64,000 nt of DNA from Longimicrobium terrae (lineage in GTDB: Bacteria; Gemmatimonadota; Gemmatimonadetes; Longimicrobiales; Longimicrobiaceae), in the NCBI RefSeq assembly GCF_014202995.1, contig NZ_JACHIA010000002.1:200645-264644 (forward strand). Reading direction: 5' to 3'. The position numbers and the translations under genes are program-made. The stretch's first letter is position 1. The number at the start of each line of letters is the position of its first letter. Below are positions 16,307 to 25,771 of this stretch, piece after piece. The notes below the pieces were generated by a model. It worked only from the letters and a program-made list of their open reading frames with translations, ran no database searches and was not told the DNA's origin.

Positions 16307-19300
16307 TCAAGGTTCTTCGAGCCAGTTCCCGTTGTCCACCACCGTCCACGGTTCGTCGCCCCGCACCTCTACGTCGGTGCGGCCGCGCGCCATATTTCCC
16401 GACACCACCCAGCGGCGCGACATGCGGTACTGGGACGCGTTGTTCAGGCTGCCCACGCTGATGCCGACGTCCGTGCCGAACGTCGTGTTGTCGCGCACCA
16501 CCACGTGCGGCCCGTAGTAGCCGAACAGCTTGATCCCCTCGACGTTTTCCTGATTTTCGATGTCCACGAACGCCCGGTACACGATCACCCGGTTGTCGTG
16601 CACGCGCACATGGCGCGCGTTGCCCACGAAGATGCCGTGGCGCGCGTGCCGCACGCTGTGCGTCATCCGCAGGCTGATCTCGTTGTCCGCGATCAGCACG
16701 GAACCCGCCATCTCGCGCTCCCGCGTACGATCGTCGCTCACCGCGACGTGGATGCCGCGCAGGGCCCCATCCACCACGTTTCCCGTCACGCGAACGTCCC
16801 GCGCCGAGGAGCCGGCGACCACGATCCCCTGGTCCGCCACGTTGTGGAGCCAGCGGTACCACTCCACGAACCGGTACGGGTAATCTTCCCCCGGATCCAC
16901 GGTCTCCACTGGCAGCGGCCGCTCCTGCACCTCGTCCGGGTCCGCCGCCGCCCGCACCGCGCCCCCGGTCTCCCCGGTGGCTCCCCGCGTGGGCACCCTC
17001 CCCGCGGCCGCCTTTGCCGCGATCTCTCTCGCCACGCGCTCCTTGGACACGCTTTCCTTGGACGCGATCTCCTTGGACGCGATCTCCTTGGATGCGATCT
17101 CCTTGGACGCGATCTCCTTGGAACCGCTTTCCTTGGACGCGCTCTCTTTGGACGCGATCTCCCCGGCCGCGAGTTCCTTGGGCGCGAGCCCGGCGTCCGC
17201 GCTTTCGTACGCACCCCCTTCCGCGCCGCCCGTCAGGGTGCGGCGCACGCTCCTGACCCCGTCAGCCAGCCGCCCGGCCAGCCCGCCGATGCGCCCGCCG
17301 CGCGTGACGAGCGGGCCGTCCGGCAGCCGTGGCCTGGGGGGGCTCGGCACCAAGCCCGGCGGAAGCGCCGCGGGATAGAACCACTCGCTCTCCGGGTCGT
17401 ACGGCTGCGGCTCGACCAGATTCAACATGCTCTTGAGCCGGTCCGGCCACTCGTCGCGCAGCCTCTGCAGCTCGTCCGTCACGGGGTACTGGCCGGGATA
17501 CTCATCCACCTGCAGCACGTTGTCGTGCACCATCGCCACGTCCACGTCGCGCAGCAGAAAGCCGATCTGCCGGTGCCCGATCCACGCCTGGCAGTCGCGG
17601 ATGCGCACCACCGGCCGTGCGATGCGGTAGGGCCGCACGTCGCCGATGACAGCCAGGCAGCTCGCCCGCTTTCTGCGCCGCCCCGCGCACCGCAGCGTGC
17701 ACGACGTGACATCCACCTCCGTGCAGTCCTGAAACTGCAGCGCGCCGTTCAATCCGCTTTCGTCCCGCACGCCGCGGCCCGCGTGCACGGAAAGCGAACT
17801 GACGCGCACGGAATCGCACTGCGCAAACAGGACGACCGTCTCCGCGCCCGCGCACACCAGCTCCGACTGCGGCCCGATGCCGGCCAGGGTGACGTGCCCC
17901 TTCTCCTCGATGTACAGCGGCTTGTCGAACTCGAACCGCCCCGCGCGAAAGCAGATGTCCAGGTTCTGAAAGGTGCCCACGTACGTGTCCAGCCGCTGGC
18001 GCCATCCGGGATCGTCCGCGGACAGGATCAGCGAGTACGGGCCGCCCTCCCCGGCCAGCACCGGTGCCACCGTCGCCCCGAAGCGCACGCGGTCCGGCGT
18101 TCCGGCGGGGAGCCCGTCATCCACCAGCACCACTTCCACTTCCTGGAACGGGGTGGCCAGGTCCGGCTGCCACAGCACCTCCGCCACGCCGTCCCCGTCC
18201 GTCCCTACCGTCACCTCGGTGGCGCCGCCCTCCAGCGTCCCCGCGCCGCTCACGACGGTGAAGCGCACCGCCTTGTCGCGCTTGGCCGCGGGGCCGCAGT
18301 CGCTGCTCACCAGCACGCGCAGGGGCTCCGGCGTGCGCCCCGCCGCCGCCTCCTGCCCATCCCCCGAAAGCCGGCTCAGCCGGGTGAGCGCGACCACGCG
18401 GTCCAGCGCGGCCTGCACCGTGGTGTACCCGTCCAGCGCGCCGCACTGTCCGGGGACGTACGCCACGTGGTCCGCCGTGGCGAGCGTGAAGGTGAAGCGC
18501 GTTGCGTACGGATGCTCCCGCACCTCCGTCTTGTCCTGGGGGATGAGGGTGGCGCTCACCTGCTGGCGGTGCGTGGCGCCATCCGGAATCCACCGCGCCT
18601 CCGCGATCCCGTCCTCGTCCGTCACCACGTCCGTGTGCGACGGGGCGGCTTCCATCTCCCCCTCGCCCTCCTGAACCTTGCCTTCGCCCTCCGCAAACGT
18701 CCCCTCGCCGTCCACCACCGCGAAGCGGACCAGGCGTCCCGCCAGCGGCCCGCAGCTGCTGGCCACGCGCACCCGCAGCGGCTGCATCCACTTCTCGATC
18801 TGCGCCGGCATCCACTCCTGCCCATCCCCGGAGACCGGAAAGAGGCGGGGGAGGGATGACAGATGGTCGAGCGCCCGCTGCACCGTGATCTGGCCGTGCA
18901 TCCCCTCGCACGTGCCGGGATCGTACGCCACGCGCGCCGCCACGCTCAGGCTGGCGGTGAAGCCGATGGGGAGCTGCACTTCCACATCGTCCTCCAGCAG
19001 CACCGCTTCCACCGTCTGGTCCAGCGCGGGCTCGCCGCGGTTCCACAGCAGCCACCACCAGGCCGAAGCGCGGCCCGCGGCGTCCATCTCCACCTCGATC
19101 GCGTCTTTTTCGCTCTCCTTACCCGTCGGCGACAGCGTGCCGCCGCCGCCCGTGACGCGGAAGCGGACGCGCGTTCCCGCGCGGCACTGGCCGTTCGCCA
19201 TCCCCACCACGAGCGGAAGGGGGACGCGCACGAGTTCCTTGTCCGCCGTGAGGTCGGGGAGCGCCTCCTGCCCGGTGCCGCTCACGTACGCCAGCGCGTT

Positions 19301-20836
19301 CACCTCCGTCAGCGGGGTGAACAGGCAGCGGCAGTCCGTCAGCGGGGTGACGGCCGCGTCCTCGCCCACCCGCACGATGCCCAGGCGCGCGTAGCGGTGC
19401 ACGGGGCCCGCGGGCCGGCGCGCGGCGGGAAGATTTCCATCCCGCGGCCATTCCACCGTGCCGGACTGCTGCTCTCCGGTGGCGGTGCGCGCGGGGATCT
19501 GCCAGAACTCGCCGGTGTGCAGGCCGCCGCCATCCCAGGCGACCTGGATCCCCTGTTCCACCCCCATCCACGCCGCCGTCTCGCCCCCGGTGCGCACCGC
19601 CGCAAAGCCGTCCCACCGGCGCAGCCGCGGCGCGTTGGCCAGGTTGACGGTGAAGTCCGGCGCGGTGAGCAGGGTGAGCGTGCGCGACGCGGGGTTGGGC
19701 GCCTTGATCTGCGCCATCACGCCGGGGATGCCCTCCAGCTCGCGGGCGGCGTCCGTCAGCTCCACCCAGTCGCCCGCGCGAAAGTCCAGCACGTCGTCCA
19801 GCCCCAGCGCGTCCAGCGACACGTCCACCCCCTCCACCTTGCGCACGCGGGCCACGACGATGCCGTTGTCGCGCGACCACTTCCACGTGGCGCCCACCCT
19901 GCGCACCCGCAGCCCCCCGGCCCCGGCCAGGGCGGGAAAGGAGGTGGTCAGGTGCAGCGTCTTGTCCACCACCCGTGCCACGTGCGCGGTCACCGCGTTC
20001 GCCGGGGGTGCGGGGAGGGCGTCCGCCGCGGCGATAGAGGCGGCGTTCCACAGCTCCACCGCGTCGCCCACGGCCCACTCCCCGCCGTCCACCGCCACCG
20101 TCCCCAGCAGCGGCTCGGCGTGGGTGACGGCCATGCCTTCCTCCGCCTCCGGCGCGGGGACGCCCGCGCCGCCATCGTGGATCTCCACGCGGTACAGCTG
20201 GTTCTCCAGCCCGCGGTATCCCGCGCCGGCCGGGATCACGCACGGGTCCGAGGCGCGCTCCTCCGCCTGGGCGCGCGCCCGCAGCATCCCCGAGCCGGCG
20301 GCCGTCGCCGCGGCGAACGCCTGCTCCGCCCCGGTAGATCGGCACTCCCGGTCCGCCCCGTCGCCCGGGAGCGCCGCCGTGCGCACCTGCCAGACGGTGC
20401 GCGTCCGCGTTGCGGTGTCCGGCCCGCCCAGCGCGGTTTCTCGGATGGACGGGGCTTCCAACGCGGTCAGGTGGCGCTCCCACACGTCCAGATAGACCAG
20501 GTGGTCGCCCGCCGGCAGCGCGGGGGGACGCGGCCGGTCCGGCTGGGCGCGGTAGGCCACGGGGACCTCGCAACGGGCCAGCACGCCGTGCACGTAGTAC
20601 GCGCCGGCGGAAAGGCGGAAGTCGCCGTCCGATCCCTCGCCCAGAGCGAAGCCTGCGTCGTGCAGGGGGGCGCCGCACCCGCCCAGCGTGTGCAGCGTTT
20701 CCGTCTCCACCCGGTGCCGGGCGATGTCGGCCTGCTCGTTCCAGTCCGCGTCCAGCTGAACGCGTCCCTGCTGCATGCGGACCCCGCTGAAGTGGCGCGC
20801 GGGATCAAAGGTAAGGCGGCTGAAGTCGCCCTTCAT
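16307..20836 (-). CDS. DUF6519 / right-handed beta-helix eCIS protein
   Basis: 1509 residues, last gene of the eCIS locus. It opens with the DUF6519 signature MKGDFSRLTFDPARHFSG and RMQQGRVQLDADWNEQ, found in phage-tail-like loci. The middle (about 510-960) holds three Ig-like repeats, each with a Gly-rich strand such as VRFRVTGGGGTL, VRFAVVDGEGTF and VRFTVVSGAGTL. Residues 960-1180 and 1310-1509 are parallel beta-helix (runs such as VRVHDNRVIV, VVVRDNTTFG). Between the two beta-helix halves residues 1220-1274 form 11 tandem pentapeptides (K-E-x-A/V-S type). Likely a surface-exposed fibre or receptor-contact protein, or a carried effector; family role is not established. Confidence 0.75.
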   Translation of the reverse strand: MKGDFSRLTFDPARHFSGVRMQQGRVQLDADWNEQADIARHRVETETLHTLGGCGAPLHDAGFALGEGSDGDFRLSAGAYYVHGVLARCEVPVAYRAQPDRPRPPALPAGDHLVYLDVWERHLTALEAPSIRETALGGPDTATRTRTVWQVRTAALPGDGADRECRSTGAEQAFAAATAAGSGMLRARAQAEERASDPCVIPAGAGYRGLENQLYRVEIHDGGAGVPAPEAEEGMAVTHAEPLLGTVAVDGGEWAVGDAVELWNAASIAAADALPAPPANAVTAHVARVVDKTLHLTTSFPALAGAGGLRVRRVGATWKWSRDNGIVVARVRKVEGVDVSLDALGLDDVLDFRAGDWVELTDAARELEGIPGVMAQIKAPNPASRTLTLLTAPDFTVNLANAPRLRRWDGFAAVRTGGETAAWMGVEQGIQVAWDGGGLHTGEFWQIPARTATGEQQSGTVEWPRDGNLPAARRPAGPVHRYARLGIVRVGEDAAVTPLTDCRCLFTPLTEVNALAYVSGTGQEALPDLTADKELVRVPLPLVVGMANGQCRAGTRVRFRVTGGGGTLSPTGKESEKDAIEVEMDAAGRASAWWWLLWNRGEPALDQTVEAVLLEDDVEVQLPIGFTASLSVAARVAYDPGTCEGMHGQITVQRALDHLSSLPRLFPVSGDGQEWMPAQIEKWMQPLRVRVASSCGPLAGRLVRFAVVDGEGTFAEGEGKVQEGEGEMEAAPSHTDVVTDEDGIAEARWIPDGATHRQQVSATLIPQDKTEVREHPYATRFTFTLATADHVAYVPGQCGALDGYTTVQAALDRVVALTRLSRLSGDGQEAAAGRTPEPLRVLVSSDCGPAAKRDKAVRFTVVSGAGTLEGGATEVTVGTDGDGVAEVLWQPDLATPFQEVEVVLVDDGLPAGTPDRVRFGATVAPVLAGEGGPYSLILSADDPGWRQRLDTYVGTFQNLDICFRAGRFEFDKPLYIEEKGHVTLAGIGPQSELVCAGAETVVLFAQCDSVRVSSLSVHAGRGVRDESGLNGALQFQDCTEVDVTSCTLRCAGRRRKRASCLAVIGDVRPYRIARPVVRIRDCQAWIGHRQIGFLLRDVDVAMVHDNVLQVDEYPGQYPVTDELQRLRDEWPDRLKSMLNLVEPQPYDPESEWFYPAALPPGLVPSPPRPRLPDGPLVTRGGRIGGLAGRLADGVRSVRRTLTGGAEGGAYESADAGLAPKELAAGEIASKESASKESGSKEIASKEIASKEIASKEIASKESVSKERVAREIAAKAAAGRVPTRGATGETGGAVRAAADPDEVQERPLPVETVDPGEDYPYRFVEWYRWLHNVADQGIVVAGSSARDVRVTGNVVDGALRGIHVAVSDDRTREREMAGSVLIADNEISLRMTHSVRHARHGIFVGNARHVRVHDNRVIVYRAFVDIENQENVEGIKLFGYYGPHVVVRDNTTFGTDVGISVGSLNNASQYRMSRRWVVSGNMARGRTDVEVRGDEPWTVVDNGNWLEEP
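17015..17179 (-). repeat. 15-base tandem repeat inside the DUF6519 gene (11 units)
   Basis: Eleven in-frame 15-base units, plus-strand consensus CTCCTTGGACGCGAT, encoding K-E-[ILS]-A-S pentapeptides. The middle four units are almost identical in DNA, the outer ones diverged, as expected for recent expansion by slippage. Confidence 0.9.
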
Positions 20837-20894
20837 GGTGCCTCCGGGGGTGTGGCCGGTTGGGGTGGATCAGGGAGATGGAGGACGGGCGGGA

Positions 20895-22952
20895 TCACAG
20901 GATCCACGAAACGCCCGCCTCCAGCCCGAAGCGCAGGTACTCGCCCAGCCGCTGGCGCAGGTGCGCCTCGCGGCGGGGAAGGTGAAGGTCGTGGTGCACG
21001 CCCATCTCCGATTCGTCGTCCGCGCCGCGGCGGATGGCGGATGGGGTGTCGGGGGGAAGCACGATGTACGCGGCGTCGGCGTAGCGGGTGCTCATGGGGG
21101 ATGGACGGACGCGCACGTCGTCGGCGTCGCGCGCGGGGACGCACTGAAAGCGGCGGGGCGTGCGCGAGCCCGGGGGGACGTAGCTGAAGCGCACGCACCC
21201 CTCCTGCGTGCGGCGCGACATCACCGGGCCGTCCCACCCCGCGGGCCCGGGCTCGCCGATCCGCGCCAGCAGCAGGGAGTTGGAGACGAGGGGAAGGCTT
21301 TCCGCCCGCACCCGGCCCATGACGGTGCACTCGCGCAGGGTCAGGGGCGCGCCCCACGCGTCCGCCTCCACCGCGTCGTAGGCGACGGCGCCCTCGCTTC
21401 CCGCGTCCACGATGGACGACCGCATCTGCACCCGGGCGCCGGCGTGCACGCGGACGGGGCCGAGGATGCAGTGCTCCACCGTGACCTCCGTCCCCCCGGA
21501 TTCCACCACCAGGCTGGGGAGGTCCGGGCGCTCCGGCACCCCGGCGGCGTCCATCGCGTGGCCGGGAACCAGGGTGCAGTGCCGCAGCCGCAGGCGCCCG
21601 AGTCCATCCGCCCCCGCGCCCGCCGCCTCCACCACCACGGCACCGCCGGCCAGCAGCAGCCCGTCCAGCGTCACCGCGCCGTCCGGCCCGCCGCGGACCG
21701 TCATCCGGTCGGGGATCCACAGGGTTGGGCGCGCGCCGTCCACCGCGCGGAGGGTGACGCGGCGGCCATAGGCGCCGAGCGTGGCGGGCGCGTCGTAGCG
21801 GCCGCTGTCGCCGATCTCCACCACGCCGTCCTCCCCGGCCGCCGCCAGCGCCCCGGCCAGCGCGCCGCCGCCGGTGACGCGGACCAGCGCGCCCACGTCG
21901 CCGGAGGGCGCGGGGCGGGCGTATTCGCCGCCGCCGACCTCCGCCGCGGCGCCGTAGTAGAAGCTCACCAGCGGCGGCCCGTCCGGCCTGCGCCCGAAGG
22001 CCAGCCGGCCCAGCGCCGGATCCACCGCGACCCGTCCTCTCCGGGGCAGCCGCCAGTCGGTGAGGTCGCACACGTCGACGCGGTCCAGCGGCACCAGCCG
22101 GGGCCCGTCATCCATCAGCACCTCCACGCGCAGGCTGGCGTCGGCGCCGTAGAATTCGCCCGGGCGGGCGTGCATCGCGCGGCGGCTGATGCGGCCGGGG
22201 ACGTTGGCGGGGCCGGCCAGCTGCTCCGGCTCCTCCTCCGTCGCGGGAAGGCGGACCAGCGGCGTGTCGATCCCCAGCGGATGGAAGTGAAAGCAGCGGT
22301 GCTCCAGCCGCCGCCGTTCACCCAAGGTCTGCCCGGGAAGCGACTTGACCGCCGGGGAGCGGGTGAGCTGGTAGGCGCCCATCCGCCAGAGAAAGATGCC
22401 CACCTGGTGCAGGTTGTAGCGCCCGCGACGGCCGAAGCGGCGCACGTCCGCCGTGTGCGCCAGGTCCGGCGCGCCCTCCAGCCGCTCGAACGGGCCGCCC
22501 AGCGCCTCCAGCCGCAGCGCGTCGCGCACGTCCACCCAGGCGCGGTTGCGCGGGCGGGGATGGTTCACGTGCTGCGTGGCCGCGATCAACTCAAAGAACT
22601 CCACCGCGCGCGCCGGAACGCCGCTCACGTCGCGGGCAATGCGCTCCAGCACGTGCGCCGTCCCTTTGCCGCGCCGCCACGCCAGCGTGTTGGCCACCTC
22701 GGCGCGGGCGTCCAGCGGGTCGCCGGGCACGTTCTCCACCCCCAGCAGGTCGCCCAGGTAGGGGAGGGCCCACGGAGCGGCGGTCTCCACGAACAGGTCG
22801 TCGTACAGCTGCTCCAGGCTTTCCTCCAGCACCGCGTTCTGGTCGGCGATCACCTCCAGCAGCGCGCGCAGGGGGCCGCCCTGCTCCGCGTCGCGGATGC
22901 GGTAGACGGCCGGGAGCAGGCCGAGCAGGCGGTCGGCGTCGTAGGTCGTCAT
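20895..22952 (-). CDS. eCIS baseplate protein, phage tail gpI-like (TIGR02242-type) with beta-helix
   Basis: 685 residues from the ATG at 22952, which follows the preceding stop with a 4-base overlap. The N-terminal part (MTTYDADRLLGLLPAVYRIRD, ADQNAVLEESLEQLYDDLFVETA, ALPYLGDLLGVE) is the phage tail protein I-like domain that links baseplate wedges to fibres. The middle (about 400-560) has short beta-helix rungs (GVVEIGDSGRYDAPATLGAYG, RLRLRHCTLVPG). The C-terminus ends in an Arg/Leu helix. Phage P2 gpI family members normally are shorter (about 180 residues), so the extra helix is an addition typical of eCIS. Confidence 0.78.
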   Translation of the reverse strand: MTTYDADRLLGLLPAVYRIRDAEQGGPLRALLEVIADQNAVLEESLEQLYDDLFVETAAPWALPYLGDLLGVENVPGDPLDARAEVANTLAWRRGKGTAHVLERIARDVSGVPARAVEFFELIAATQHVNHPRPRNRAWVDVRDALRLEALGGPFERLEGAPDLAHTADVRRFGRRGRYNLHQVGIFLWRMGAYQLTRSPAVKSLPGQTLGERRRLEHRCFHFHPLGIDTPLVRLPATEEEPEQLAGPANVPGRISRRAMHARPGEFYGADASLRVEVLMDDGPRLVPLDRVDVCDLTDWRLPRRGRVAVDPALGRLAFGRRPDGPPLVSFYYGAAAEVGGGEYARPAPSGDVGALVRVTGGGALAGALAAAGEDGVVEIGDSGRYDAPATLGAYGRRVTLRAVDGARPTLWIPDRMTVRGGPDGAVTLDGLLLAGGAVVVEAAGAGADGLGRLRLRHCTLVPGHAMDAAGVPERPDLPSLVVESGGTEVTVEHCILGPVRVHAGARVQMRSSIVDAGSEGAVAYDAVEADAWGAPLTLRECTVMGRVRAESLPLVSNSLLLARIGEPGPAGWDGPVMSRRTQEGCVRFSYVPPGSRTPRRFQCVPARDADDVRVRPSPMSTRYADAAYIVLPPDTPSAIRRGADDESEMGVHHDLHLPRREAHLRQRLGEYLRFGLEAGVSWIL

Positions 22953-25771
22953 GCGGTCACCGTCAGGTCGCCGGGGCGGAGGGCCAGCGTGAGGAGTTCG
23001 GCGGGGCAGGCGGCGCCGGCCTGGCCGCCCTCGGGCGGGGTGTAGGCGCCGATCTCGTGATTCAGCAGCGGCATCTTCGCATCCGCCGCGTGCAGGGTGT
23101 TGAGGTCCACCGCGCGCACGCCGGGCACGCCCTGCATCGCGGCGACGACCTCGCTCAGGTGCACGGACTGCCCGAACTCGCGCGCCTGAAAGCGGAAGCG
23201 GTCGCGCAGCGCGGCCTCCACCGCGGCGCGCACGTCGTCGTCCAGCCGGTCCGCGTCGCGGCGGAGGAGGGCGGTGAGGTGAAAGGGGATGGGCGTGTAC
23301 GGCAGCACGCGCACGGGAACGTGCGGATCGCCAGCGGCGGCGAGCGCGGCGGCGAGGCCCGTGGCCACGGCGCCGTCCGAGGGCGGCACCTCGCCCGACG
23401 CCCCGGCGATGGTGAGCACCACACCGCGCCGTCCGCCGTGCCAGCTCCACACGGCGTGCGCGCGCCCCACGCCGCCGTAGTTGCGGGCGAACTCACGGTA
23501 GTCGGCCAGCGATACCACGCGGTCCAGCGTCACCACGGTCCGCGGCGCGCTTCCCCGGGCGGCGTCCATCGTTTCCGGATCCACCCCGCCGGACGCGGGG
23601 AGCGGGTTGTCCACCGCGCGCACGCCCAGCGGACGGGTGAGCAGCTGCGAAAGCTGCCGCGCGCGCACGTTGCCGTCGCGCCCGATCCCCTTGCGGTACA
23701 CGGCGTCCACGTTCTCCCGTCCCGTCGGCAGGCGCGCGCCGGAGCGTCCGTCGCCGAACTGCACGACAGTCTCGCCCGCCTCGCGCCGACGGGTGACGTA
23801 CACGCGGTCGCGCGGACCCTGGCCGTGCAGCGTGGGCACTTCGCGCCACAGCAGCCCGTTCACCCGCACCTCCAGCGTCGTCTCCGCGCCCGCGGCGGTG
23901 GGGCGGGGGACGTAGGTGACGGGCGCCTGCTTGAGCAGAAAGCGCTGGTACTCCAGCCCCGCGTCGCCGCCGCCCAAGCGCTCGCGCACCTCCTCCCCGT
24001 GCGTGGCCAGGAGAACGTTGGCGTGGATGCGCACCGTGCCGCGGACGTAGCGGTTGCGCAGTCTCTGCTCAAAGACGACCACGGGATGGGCGGGATCGTT
24101 CTCCGCGCGGAAGTCGTGGACGGTCGCGATCTCCCCCGCCTCCTCGCCGGATGTGTCGGGGATCCCGGGCGCGTCCGCGGCGGCCACCGATGCCCGTCCC
24201 CCCGCGCCGAAGACCGGCTGGCCCTCCATCATGAACTCGCCCGTCATCCCCTCGTCCCGGCCGAAGGGGCGCTCGCCCTGCCACGCCGGCTCTCCGTCCG
24301 AAAGCTCCTGGCAGCGCTTAGTGCCGTCCGGGCCGAGGATTCTCCGCGACGGGAGGGCGATGCCCGTGACGAGCACGCGGCGGGTGCGGTCCAGCCGGGC
24401 CAGCGGCGCGCCGAGTTCCACCTCCGCTCCCTGGATGGGGGCCGTGATCTCCTCCTCCGCCAGCGCCAGCTCTTCGCTCCCCATCAGCACGGCCGTTTCG
24501 CGCAGCGGAAACAGCTTCTCGGGCTCCACCCTCGGCTCGTCCAGCCGGGGTCCCACCACGCCGCCGCCGATGGGGACGGGCGATGTGCCGCCGCTCACGG
24601 GACGGATGGCGCCGGGGATCAGCGACGGCGCGGGGCCGTCCAGGTGCGCGTCGTGATCCAGCCGCACCCGCGTGACCCGCGCGCTGATGCCGAAGTCCGC
24701 GCGGCCGACGGCCTCCGCCCCATCCGCCCGGTAGAGCGCCTCCTGCCCGCCGCCCTGCATCCACACCCACGACGGCGTCACCAGCGTGGGATAAAGGGCG
24801 TCCAGCTCCACCCCGCCGTCCGCGGAGGTGCGGGGATGGAAGAACGGCCACTCCGGGCCGCCGCGGAAGGGAGTCTGCAGGCGGATTTCCTCCGGCGTGC
24901 GGTCATCCGCCAGAAAGCGCGCCTGCAGTTCCGCGGGCATCATCCGCCAGTCCGGGGCGCCGGCTCCGAACAGCGCCGCCCGCTGGCGGAAGACGAACAG
25001 GCGCGTGGACTCGCCATCCACCCTGTCCAGCGGCGCCGTCCATCCCACCACGGTGCGCCCCGCCGCCGCGTCCGCATCCACCGAGACGACCTGCCGCACC
25101 TCCCACCCGTCGTGAGTGGGCTCCACCTCGCGCTTGGGGCCGACGAAGAGGAGCACGTCGCCGGGCACCAGCCGCGTCGCCACGCCGGCCAGCGTCGCGC
25201 TCACGGCGCCCGGGGACAGCGTGCCGGGGCGGCGCATGCGCGGGCGCAGCGCGTTCCACTCCGGGCGCGCGGCCACCGTCTCCACCGTCTCGAACGTCTG
25301 CGGCCGCTCGCCGGGGCCGGGCACGCTCTGCACGCGCGTCCCCGGCGTGAGCGTGATTTCCGCCGGGGCGCCGGGCACGTCTTCCAGCGTAAAGGCCAGG
25401 TGCGTGCTGGCGGCCACCCCCGGTGCCATCTCGTATCCCACCGCGCGCGCCAGTTCAATGACGGACAGCCGCTCCGTCGCCGTGCGCAGGTAGCTTTCGT
25501 TGGCGATGCGCTCCTGGTAGAAGGTGACCACGTCGCCCACCGTGGCCCACGCATCCACCAGCGCCGCGGCGAAGTCGTTTTCCCGCGCGGTCAGGGCGGC
25601 GAGCGCGGGGCGGCTGGCGCTGGAAAGCCCCGCGCGCATGCTGGCGCTGAAGGTGGAATGCGTCCCCACGCGGTAGTGCAGGGCGGGGAGCCCCGGGCGG
25701 TTGTGGATGCGCAGCGGGGTCTGCGCGCCCGTGCCGCCGCAGCAGCCGCAGCCGGCGTCGTGATCGCTCAT
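22949..25771 (-). CDS. eCIS baseplate assembly protein, TIGR02243-type (second paralogue)
   Basis: 940 residues from the ATG at 25771. The N-terminus is Cys-rich (DHDAGCGCCGG), then comes the tail-plate core ARENDFAAALVDAWATVGDVVTFYQERIANESYLRTA and the C-terminal baseplate-J-like region with QFGDGRSGARLPTG, NPLPASGGVDPETMDAARG and VVTLDRVVSLADYREFAR. The same C-terminal pattern occurs in the upstream gene, so the two are paralogues that together probably build the hexagonal wedge, like Afp11/Afp12 or gp6/gp7. The reading is open far upstream of this ATG, but that part is the shadow of the neighbour. Confidence 0.84.
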   Translation of the reverse strand: MSDHDAGCGCCGGTGAQTPLRIHNRPGLPALHYRVGTHSTFSASMRAGLSSASRPALAALTARENDFAAALVDAWATVGDVVTFYQERIANESYLRTATERLSVIELARAVGYEMAPGVAASTHLAFTLEDVPGAPAEITLTPGTRVQSVPGPGERPQTFETVETVAARPEWNALRPRMRRPGTLSPGAVSATLAGVATRLVPGDVLLFVGPKREVEPTHDGWEVRQVVSVDADAAAGRTVVGWTAPLDRVDGESTRLFVFRQRAALFGAGAPDWRMMPAELQARFLADDRTPEEIRLQTPFRGGPEWPFFHPRTSADGGVELDALYPTLVTPSWVWMQGGGQEALYRADGAEAVGRADFGISARVTRVRLDHDAHLDGPAPSLIPGAIRPVSGGTSPVPIGGGVVGPRLDEPRVEPEKLFPLRETAVLMGSEELALAEEEITAPIQGAEVELGAPLARLDRTRRVLVTGIALPSRRILGPDGTKRCQELSDGEPAWQGERPFGRDEGMTGEFMMEGQPVFGAGGRASVAAADAPGIPDTSGEEAGEIATVHDFRAENDPAHPVVVFEQRLRNRYVRGTVRIHANVLLATHGEEVRERLGGGDAGLEYQRFLLKQAPVTYVPRPTAAGAETTLEVRVNGLLWREVPTLHGQGPRDRVYVTRRREAGETVVQFGDGRSGARLPTGRENVDAVYRKGIGRDGNVRARQLSQLLTRPLGVRAVDNPLPASGGVDPETMDAARGSAPRTVVTLDRVVSLADYREFARNYGGVGRAHAVWSWHGGRRGVVLTIAGASGEVPPSDGAVATGLAAALAAAGDPHVPVRVLPYTPIPFHLTALLRRDADRLDDDVRAAVEAALRDRFRFQAREFGQSVHLSEVVAAMQGVPGVRAVDLNTLHAADAKMPLLNHEIGAYTPPEGGQAGAACPAELLTLALRPGDLTVTA

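Noticed and set aside
16505-18859. Long plus-strand open frame of 784 codons opposite the DUF6519 gene
   Set aside because: GC-driven antisense frame rich in Arg/His/Ala; the minus strand has clear protein domains.
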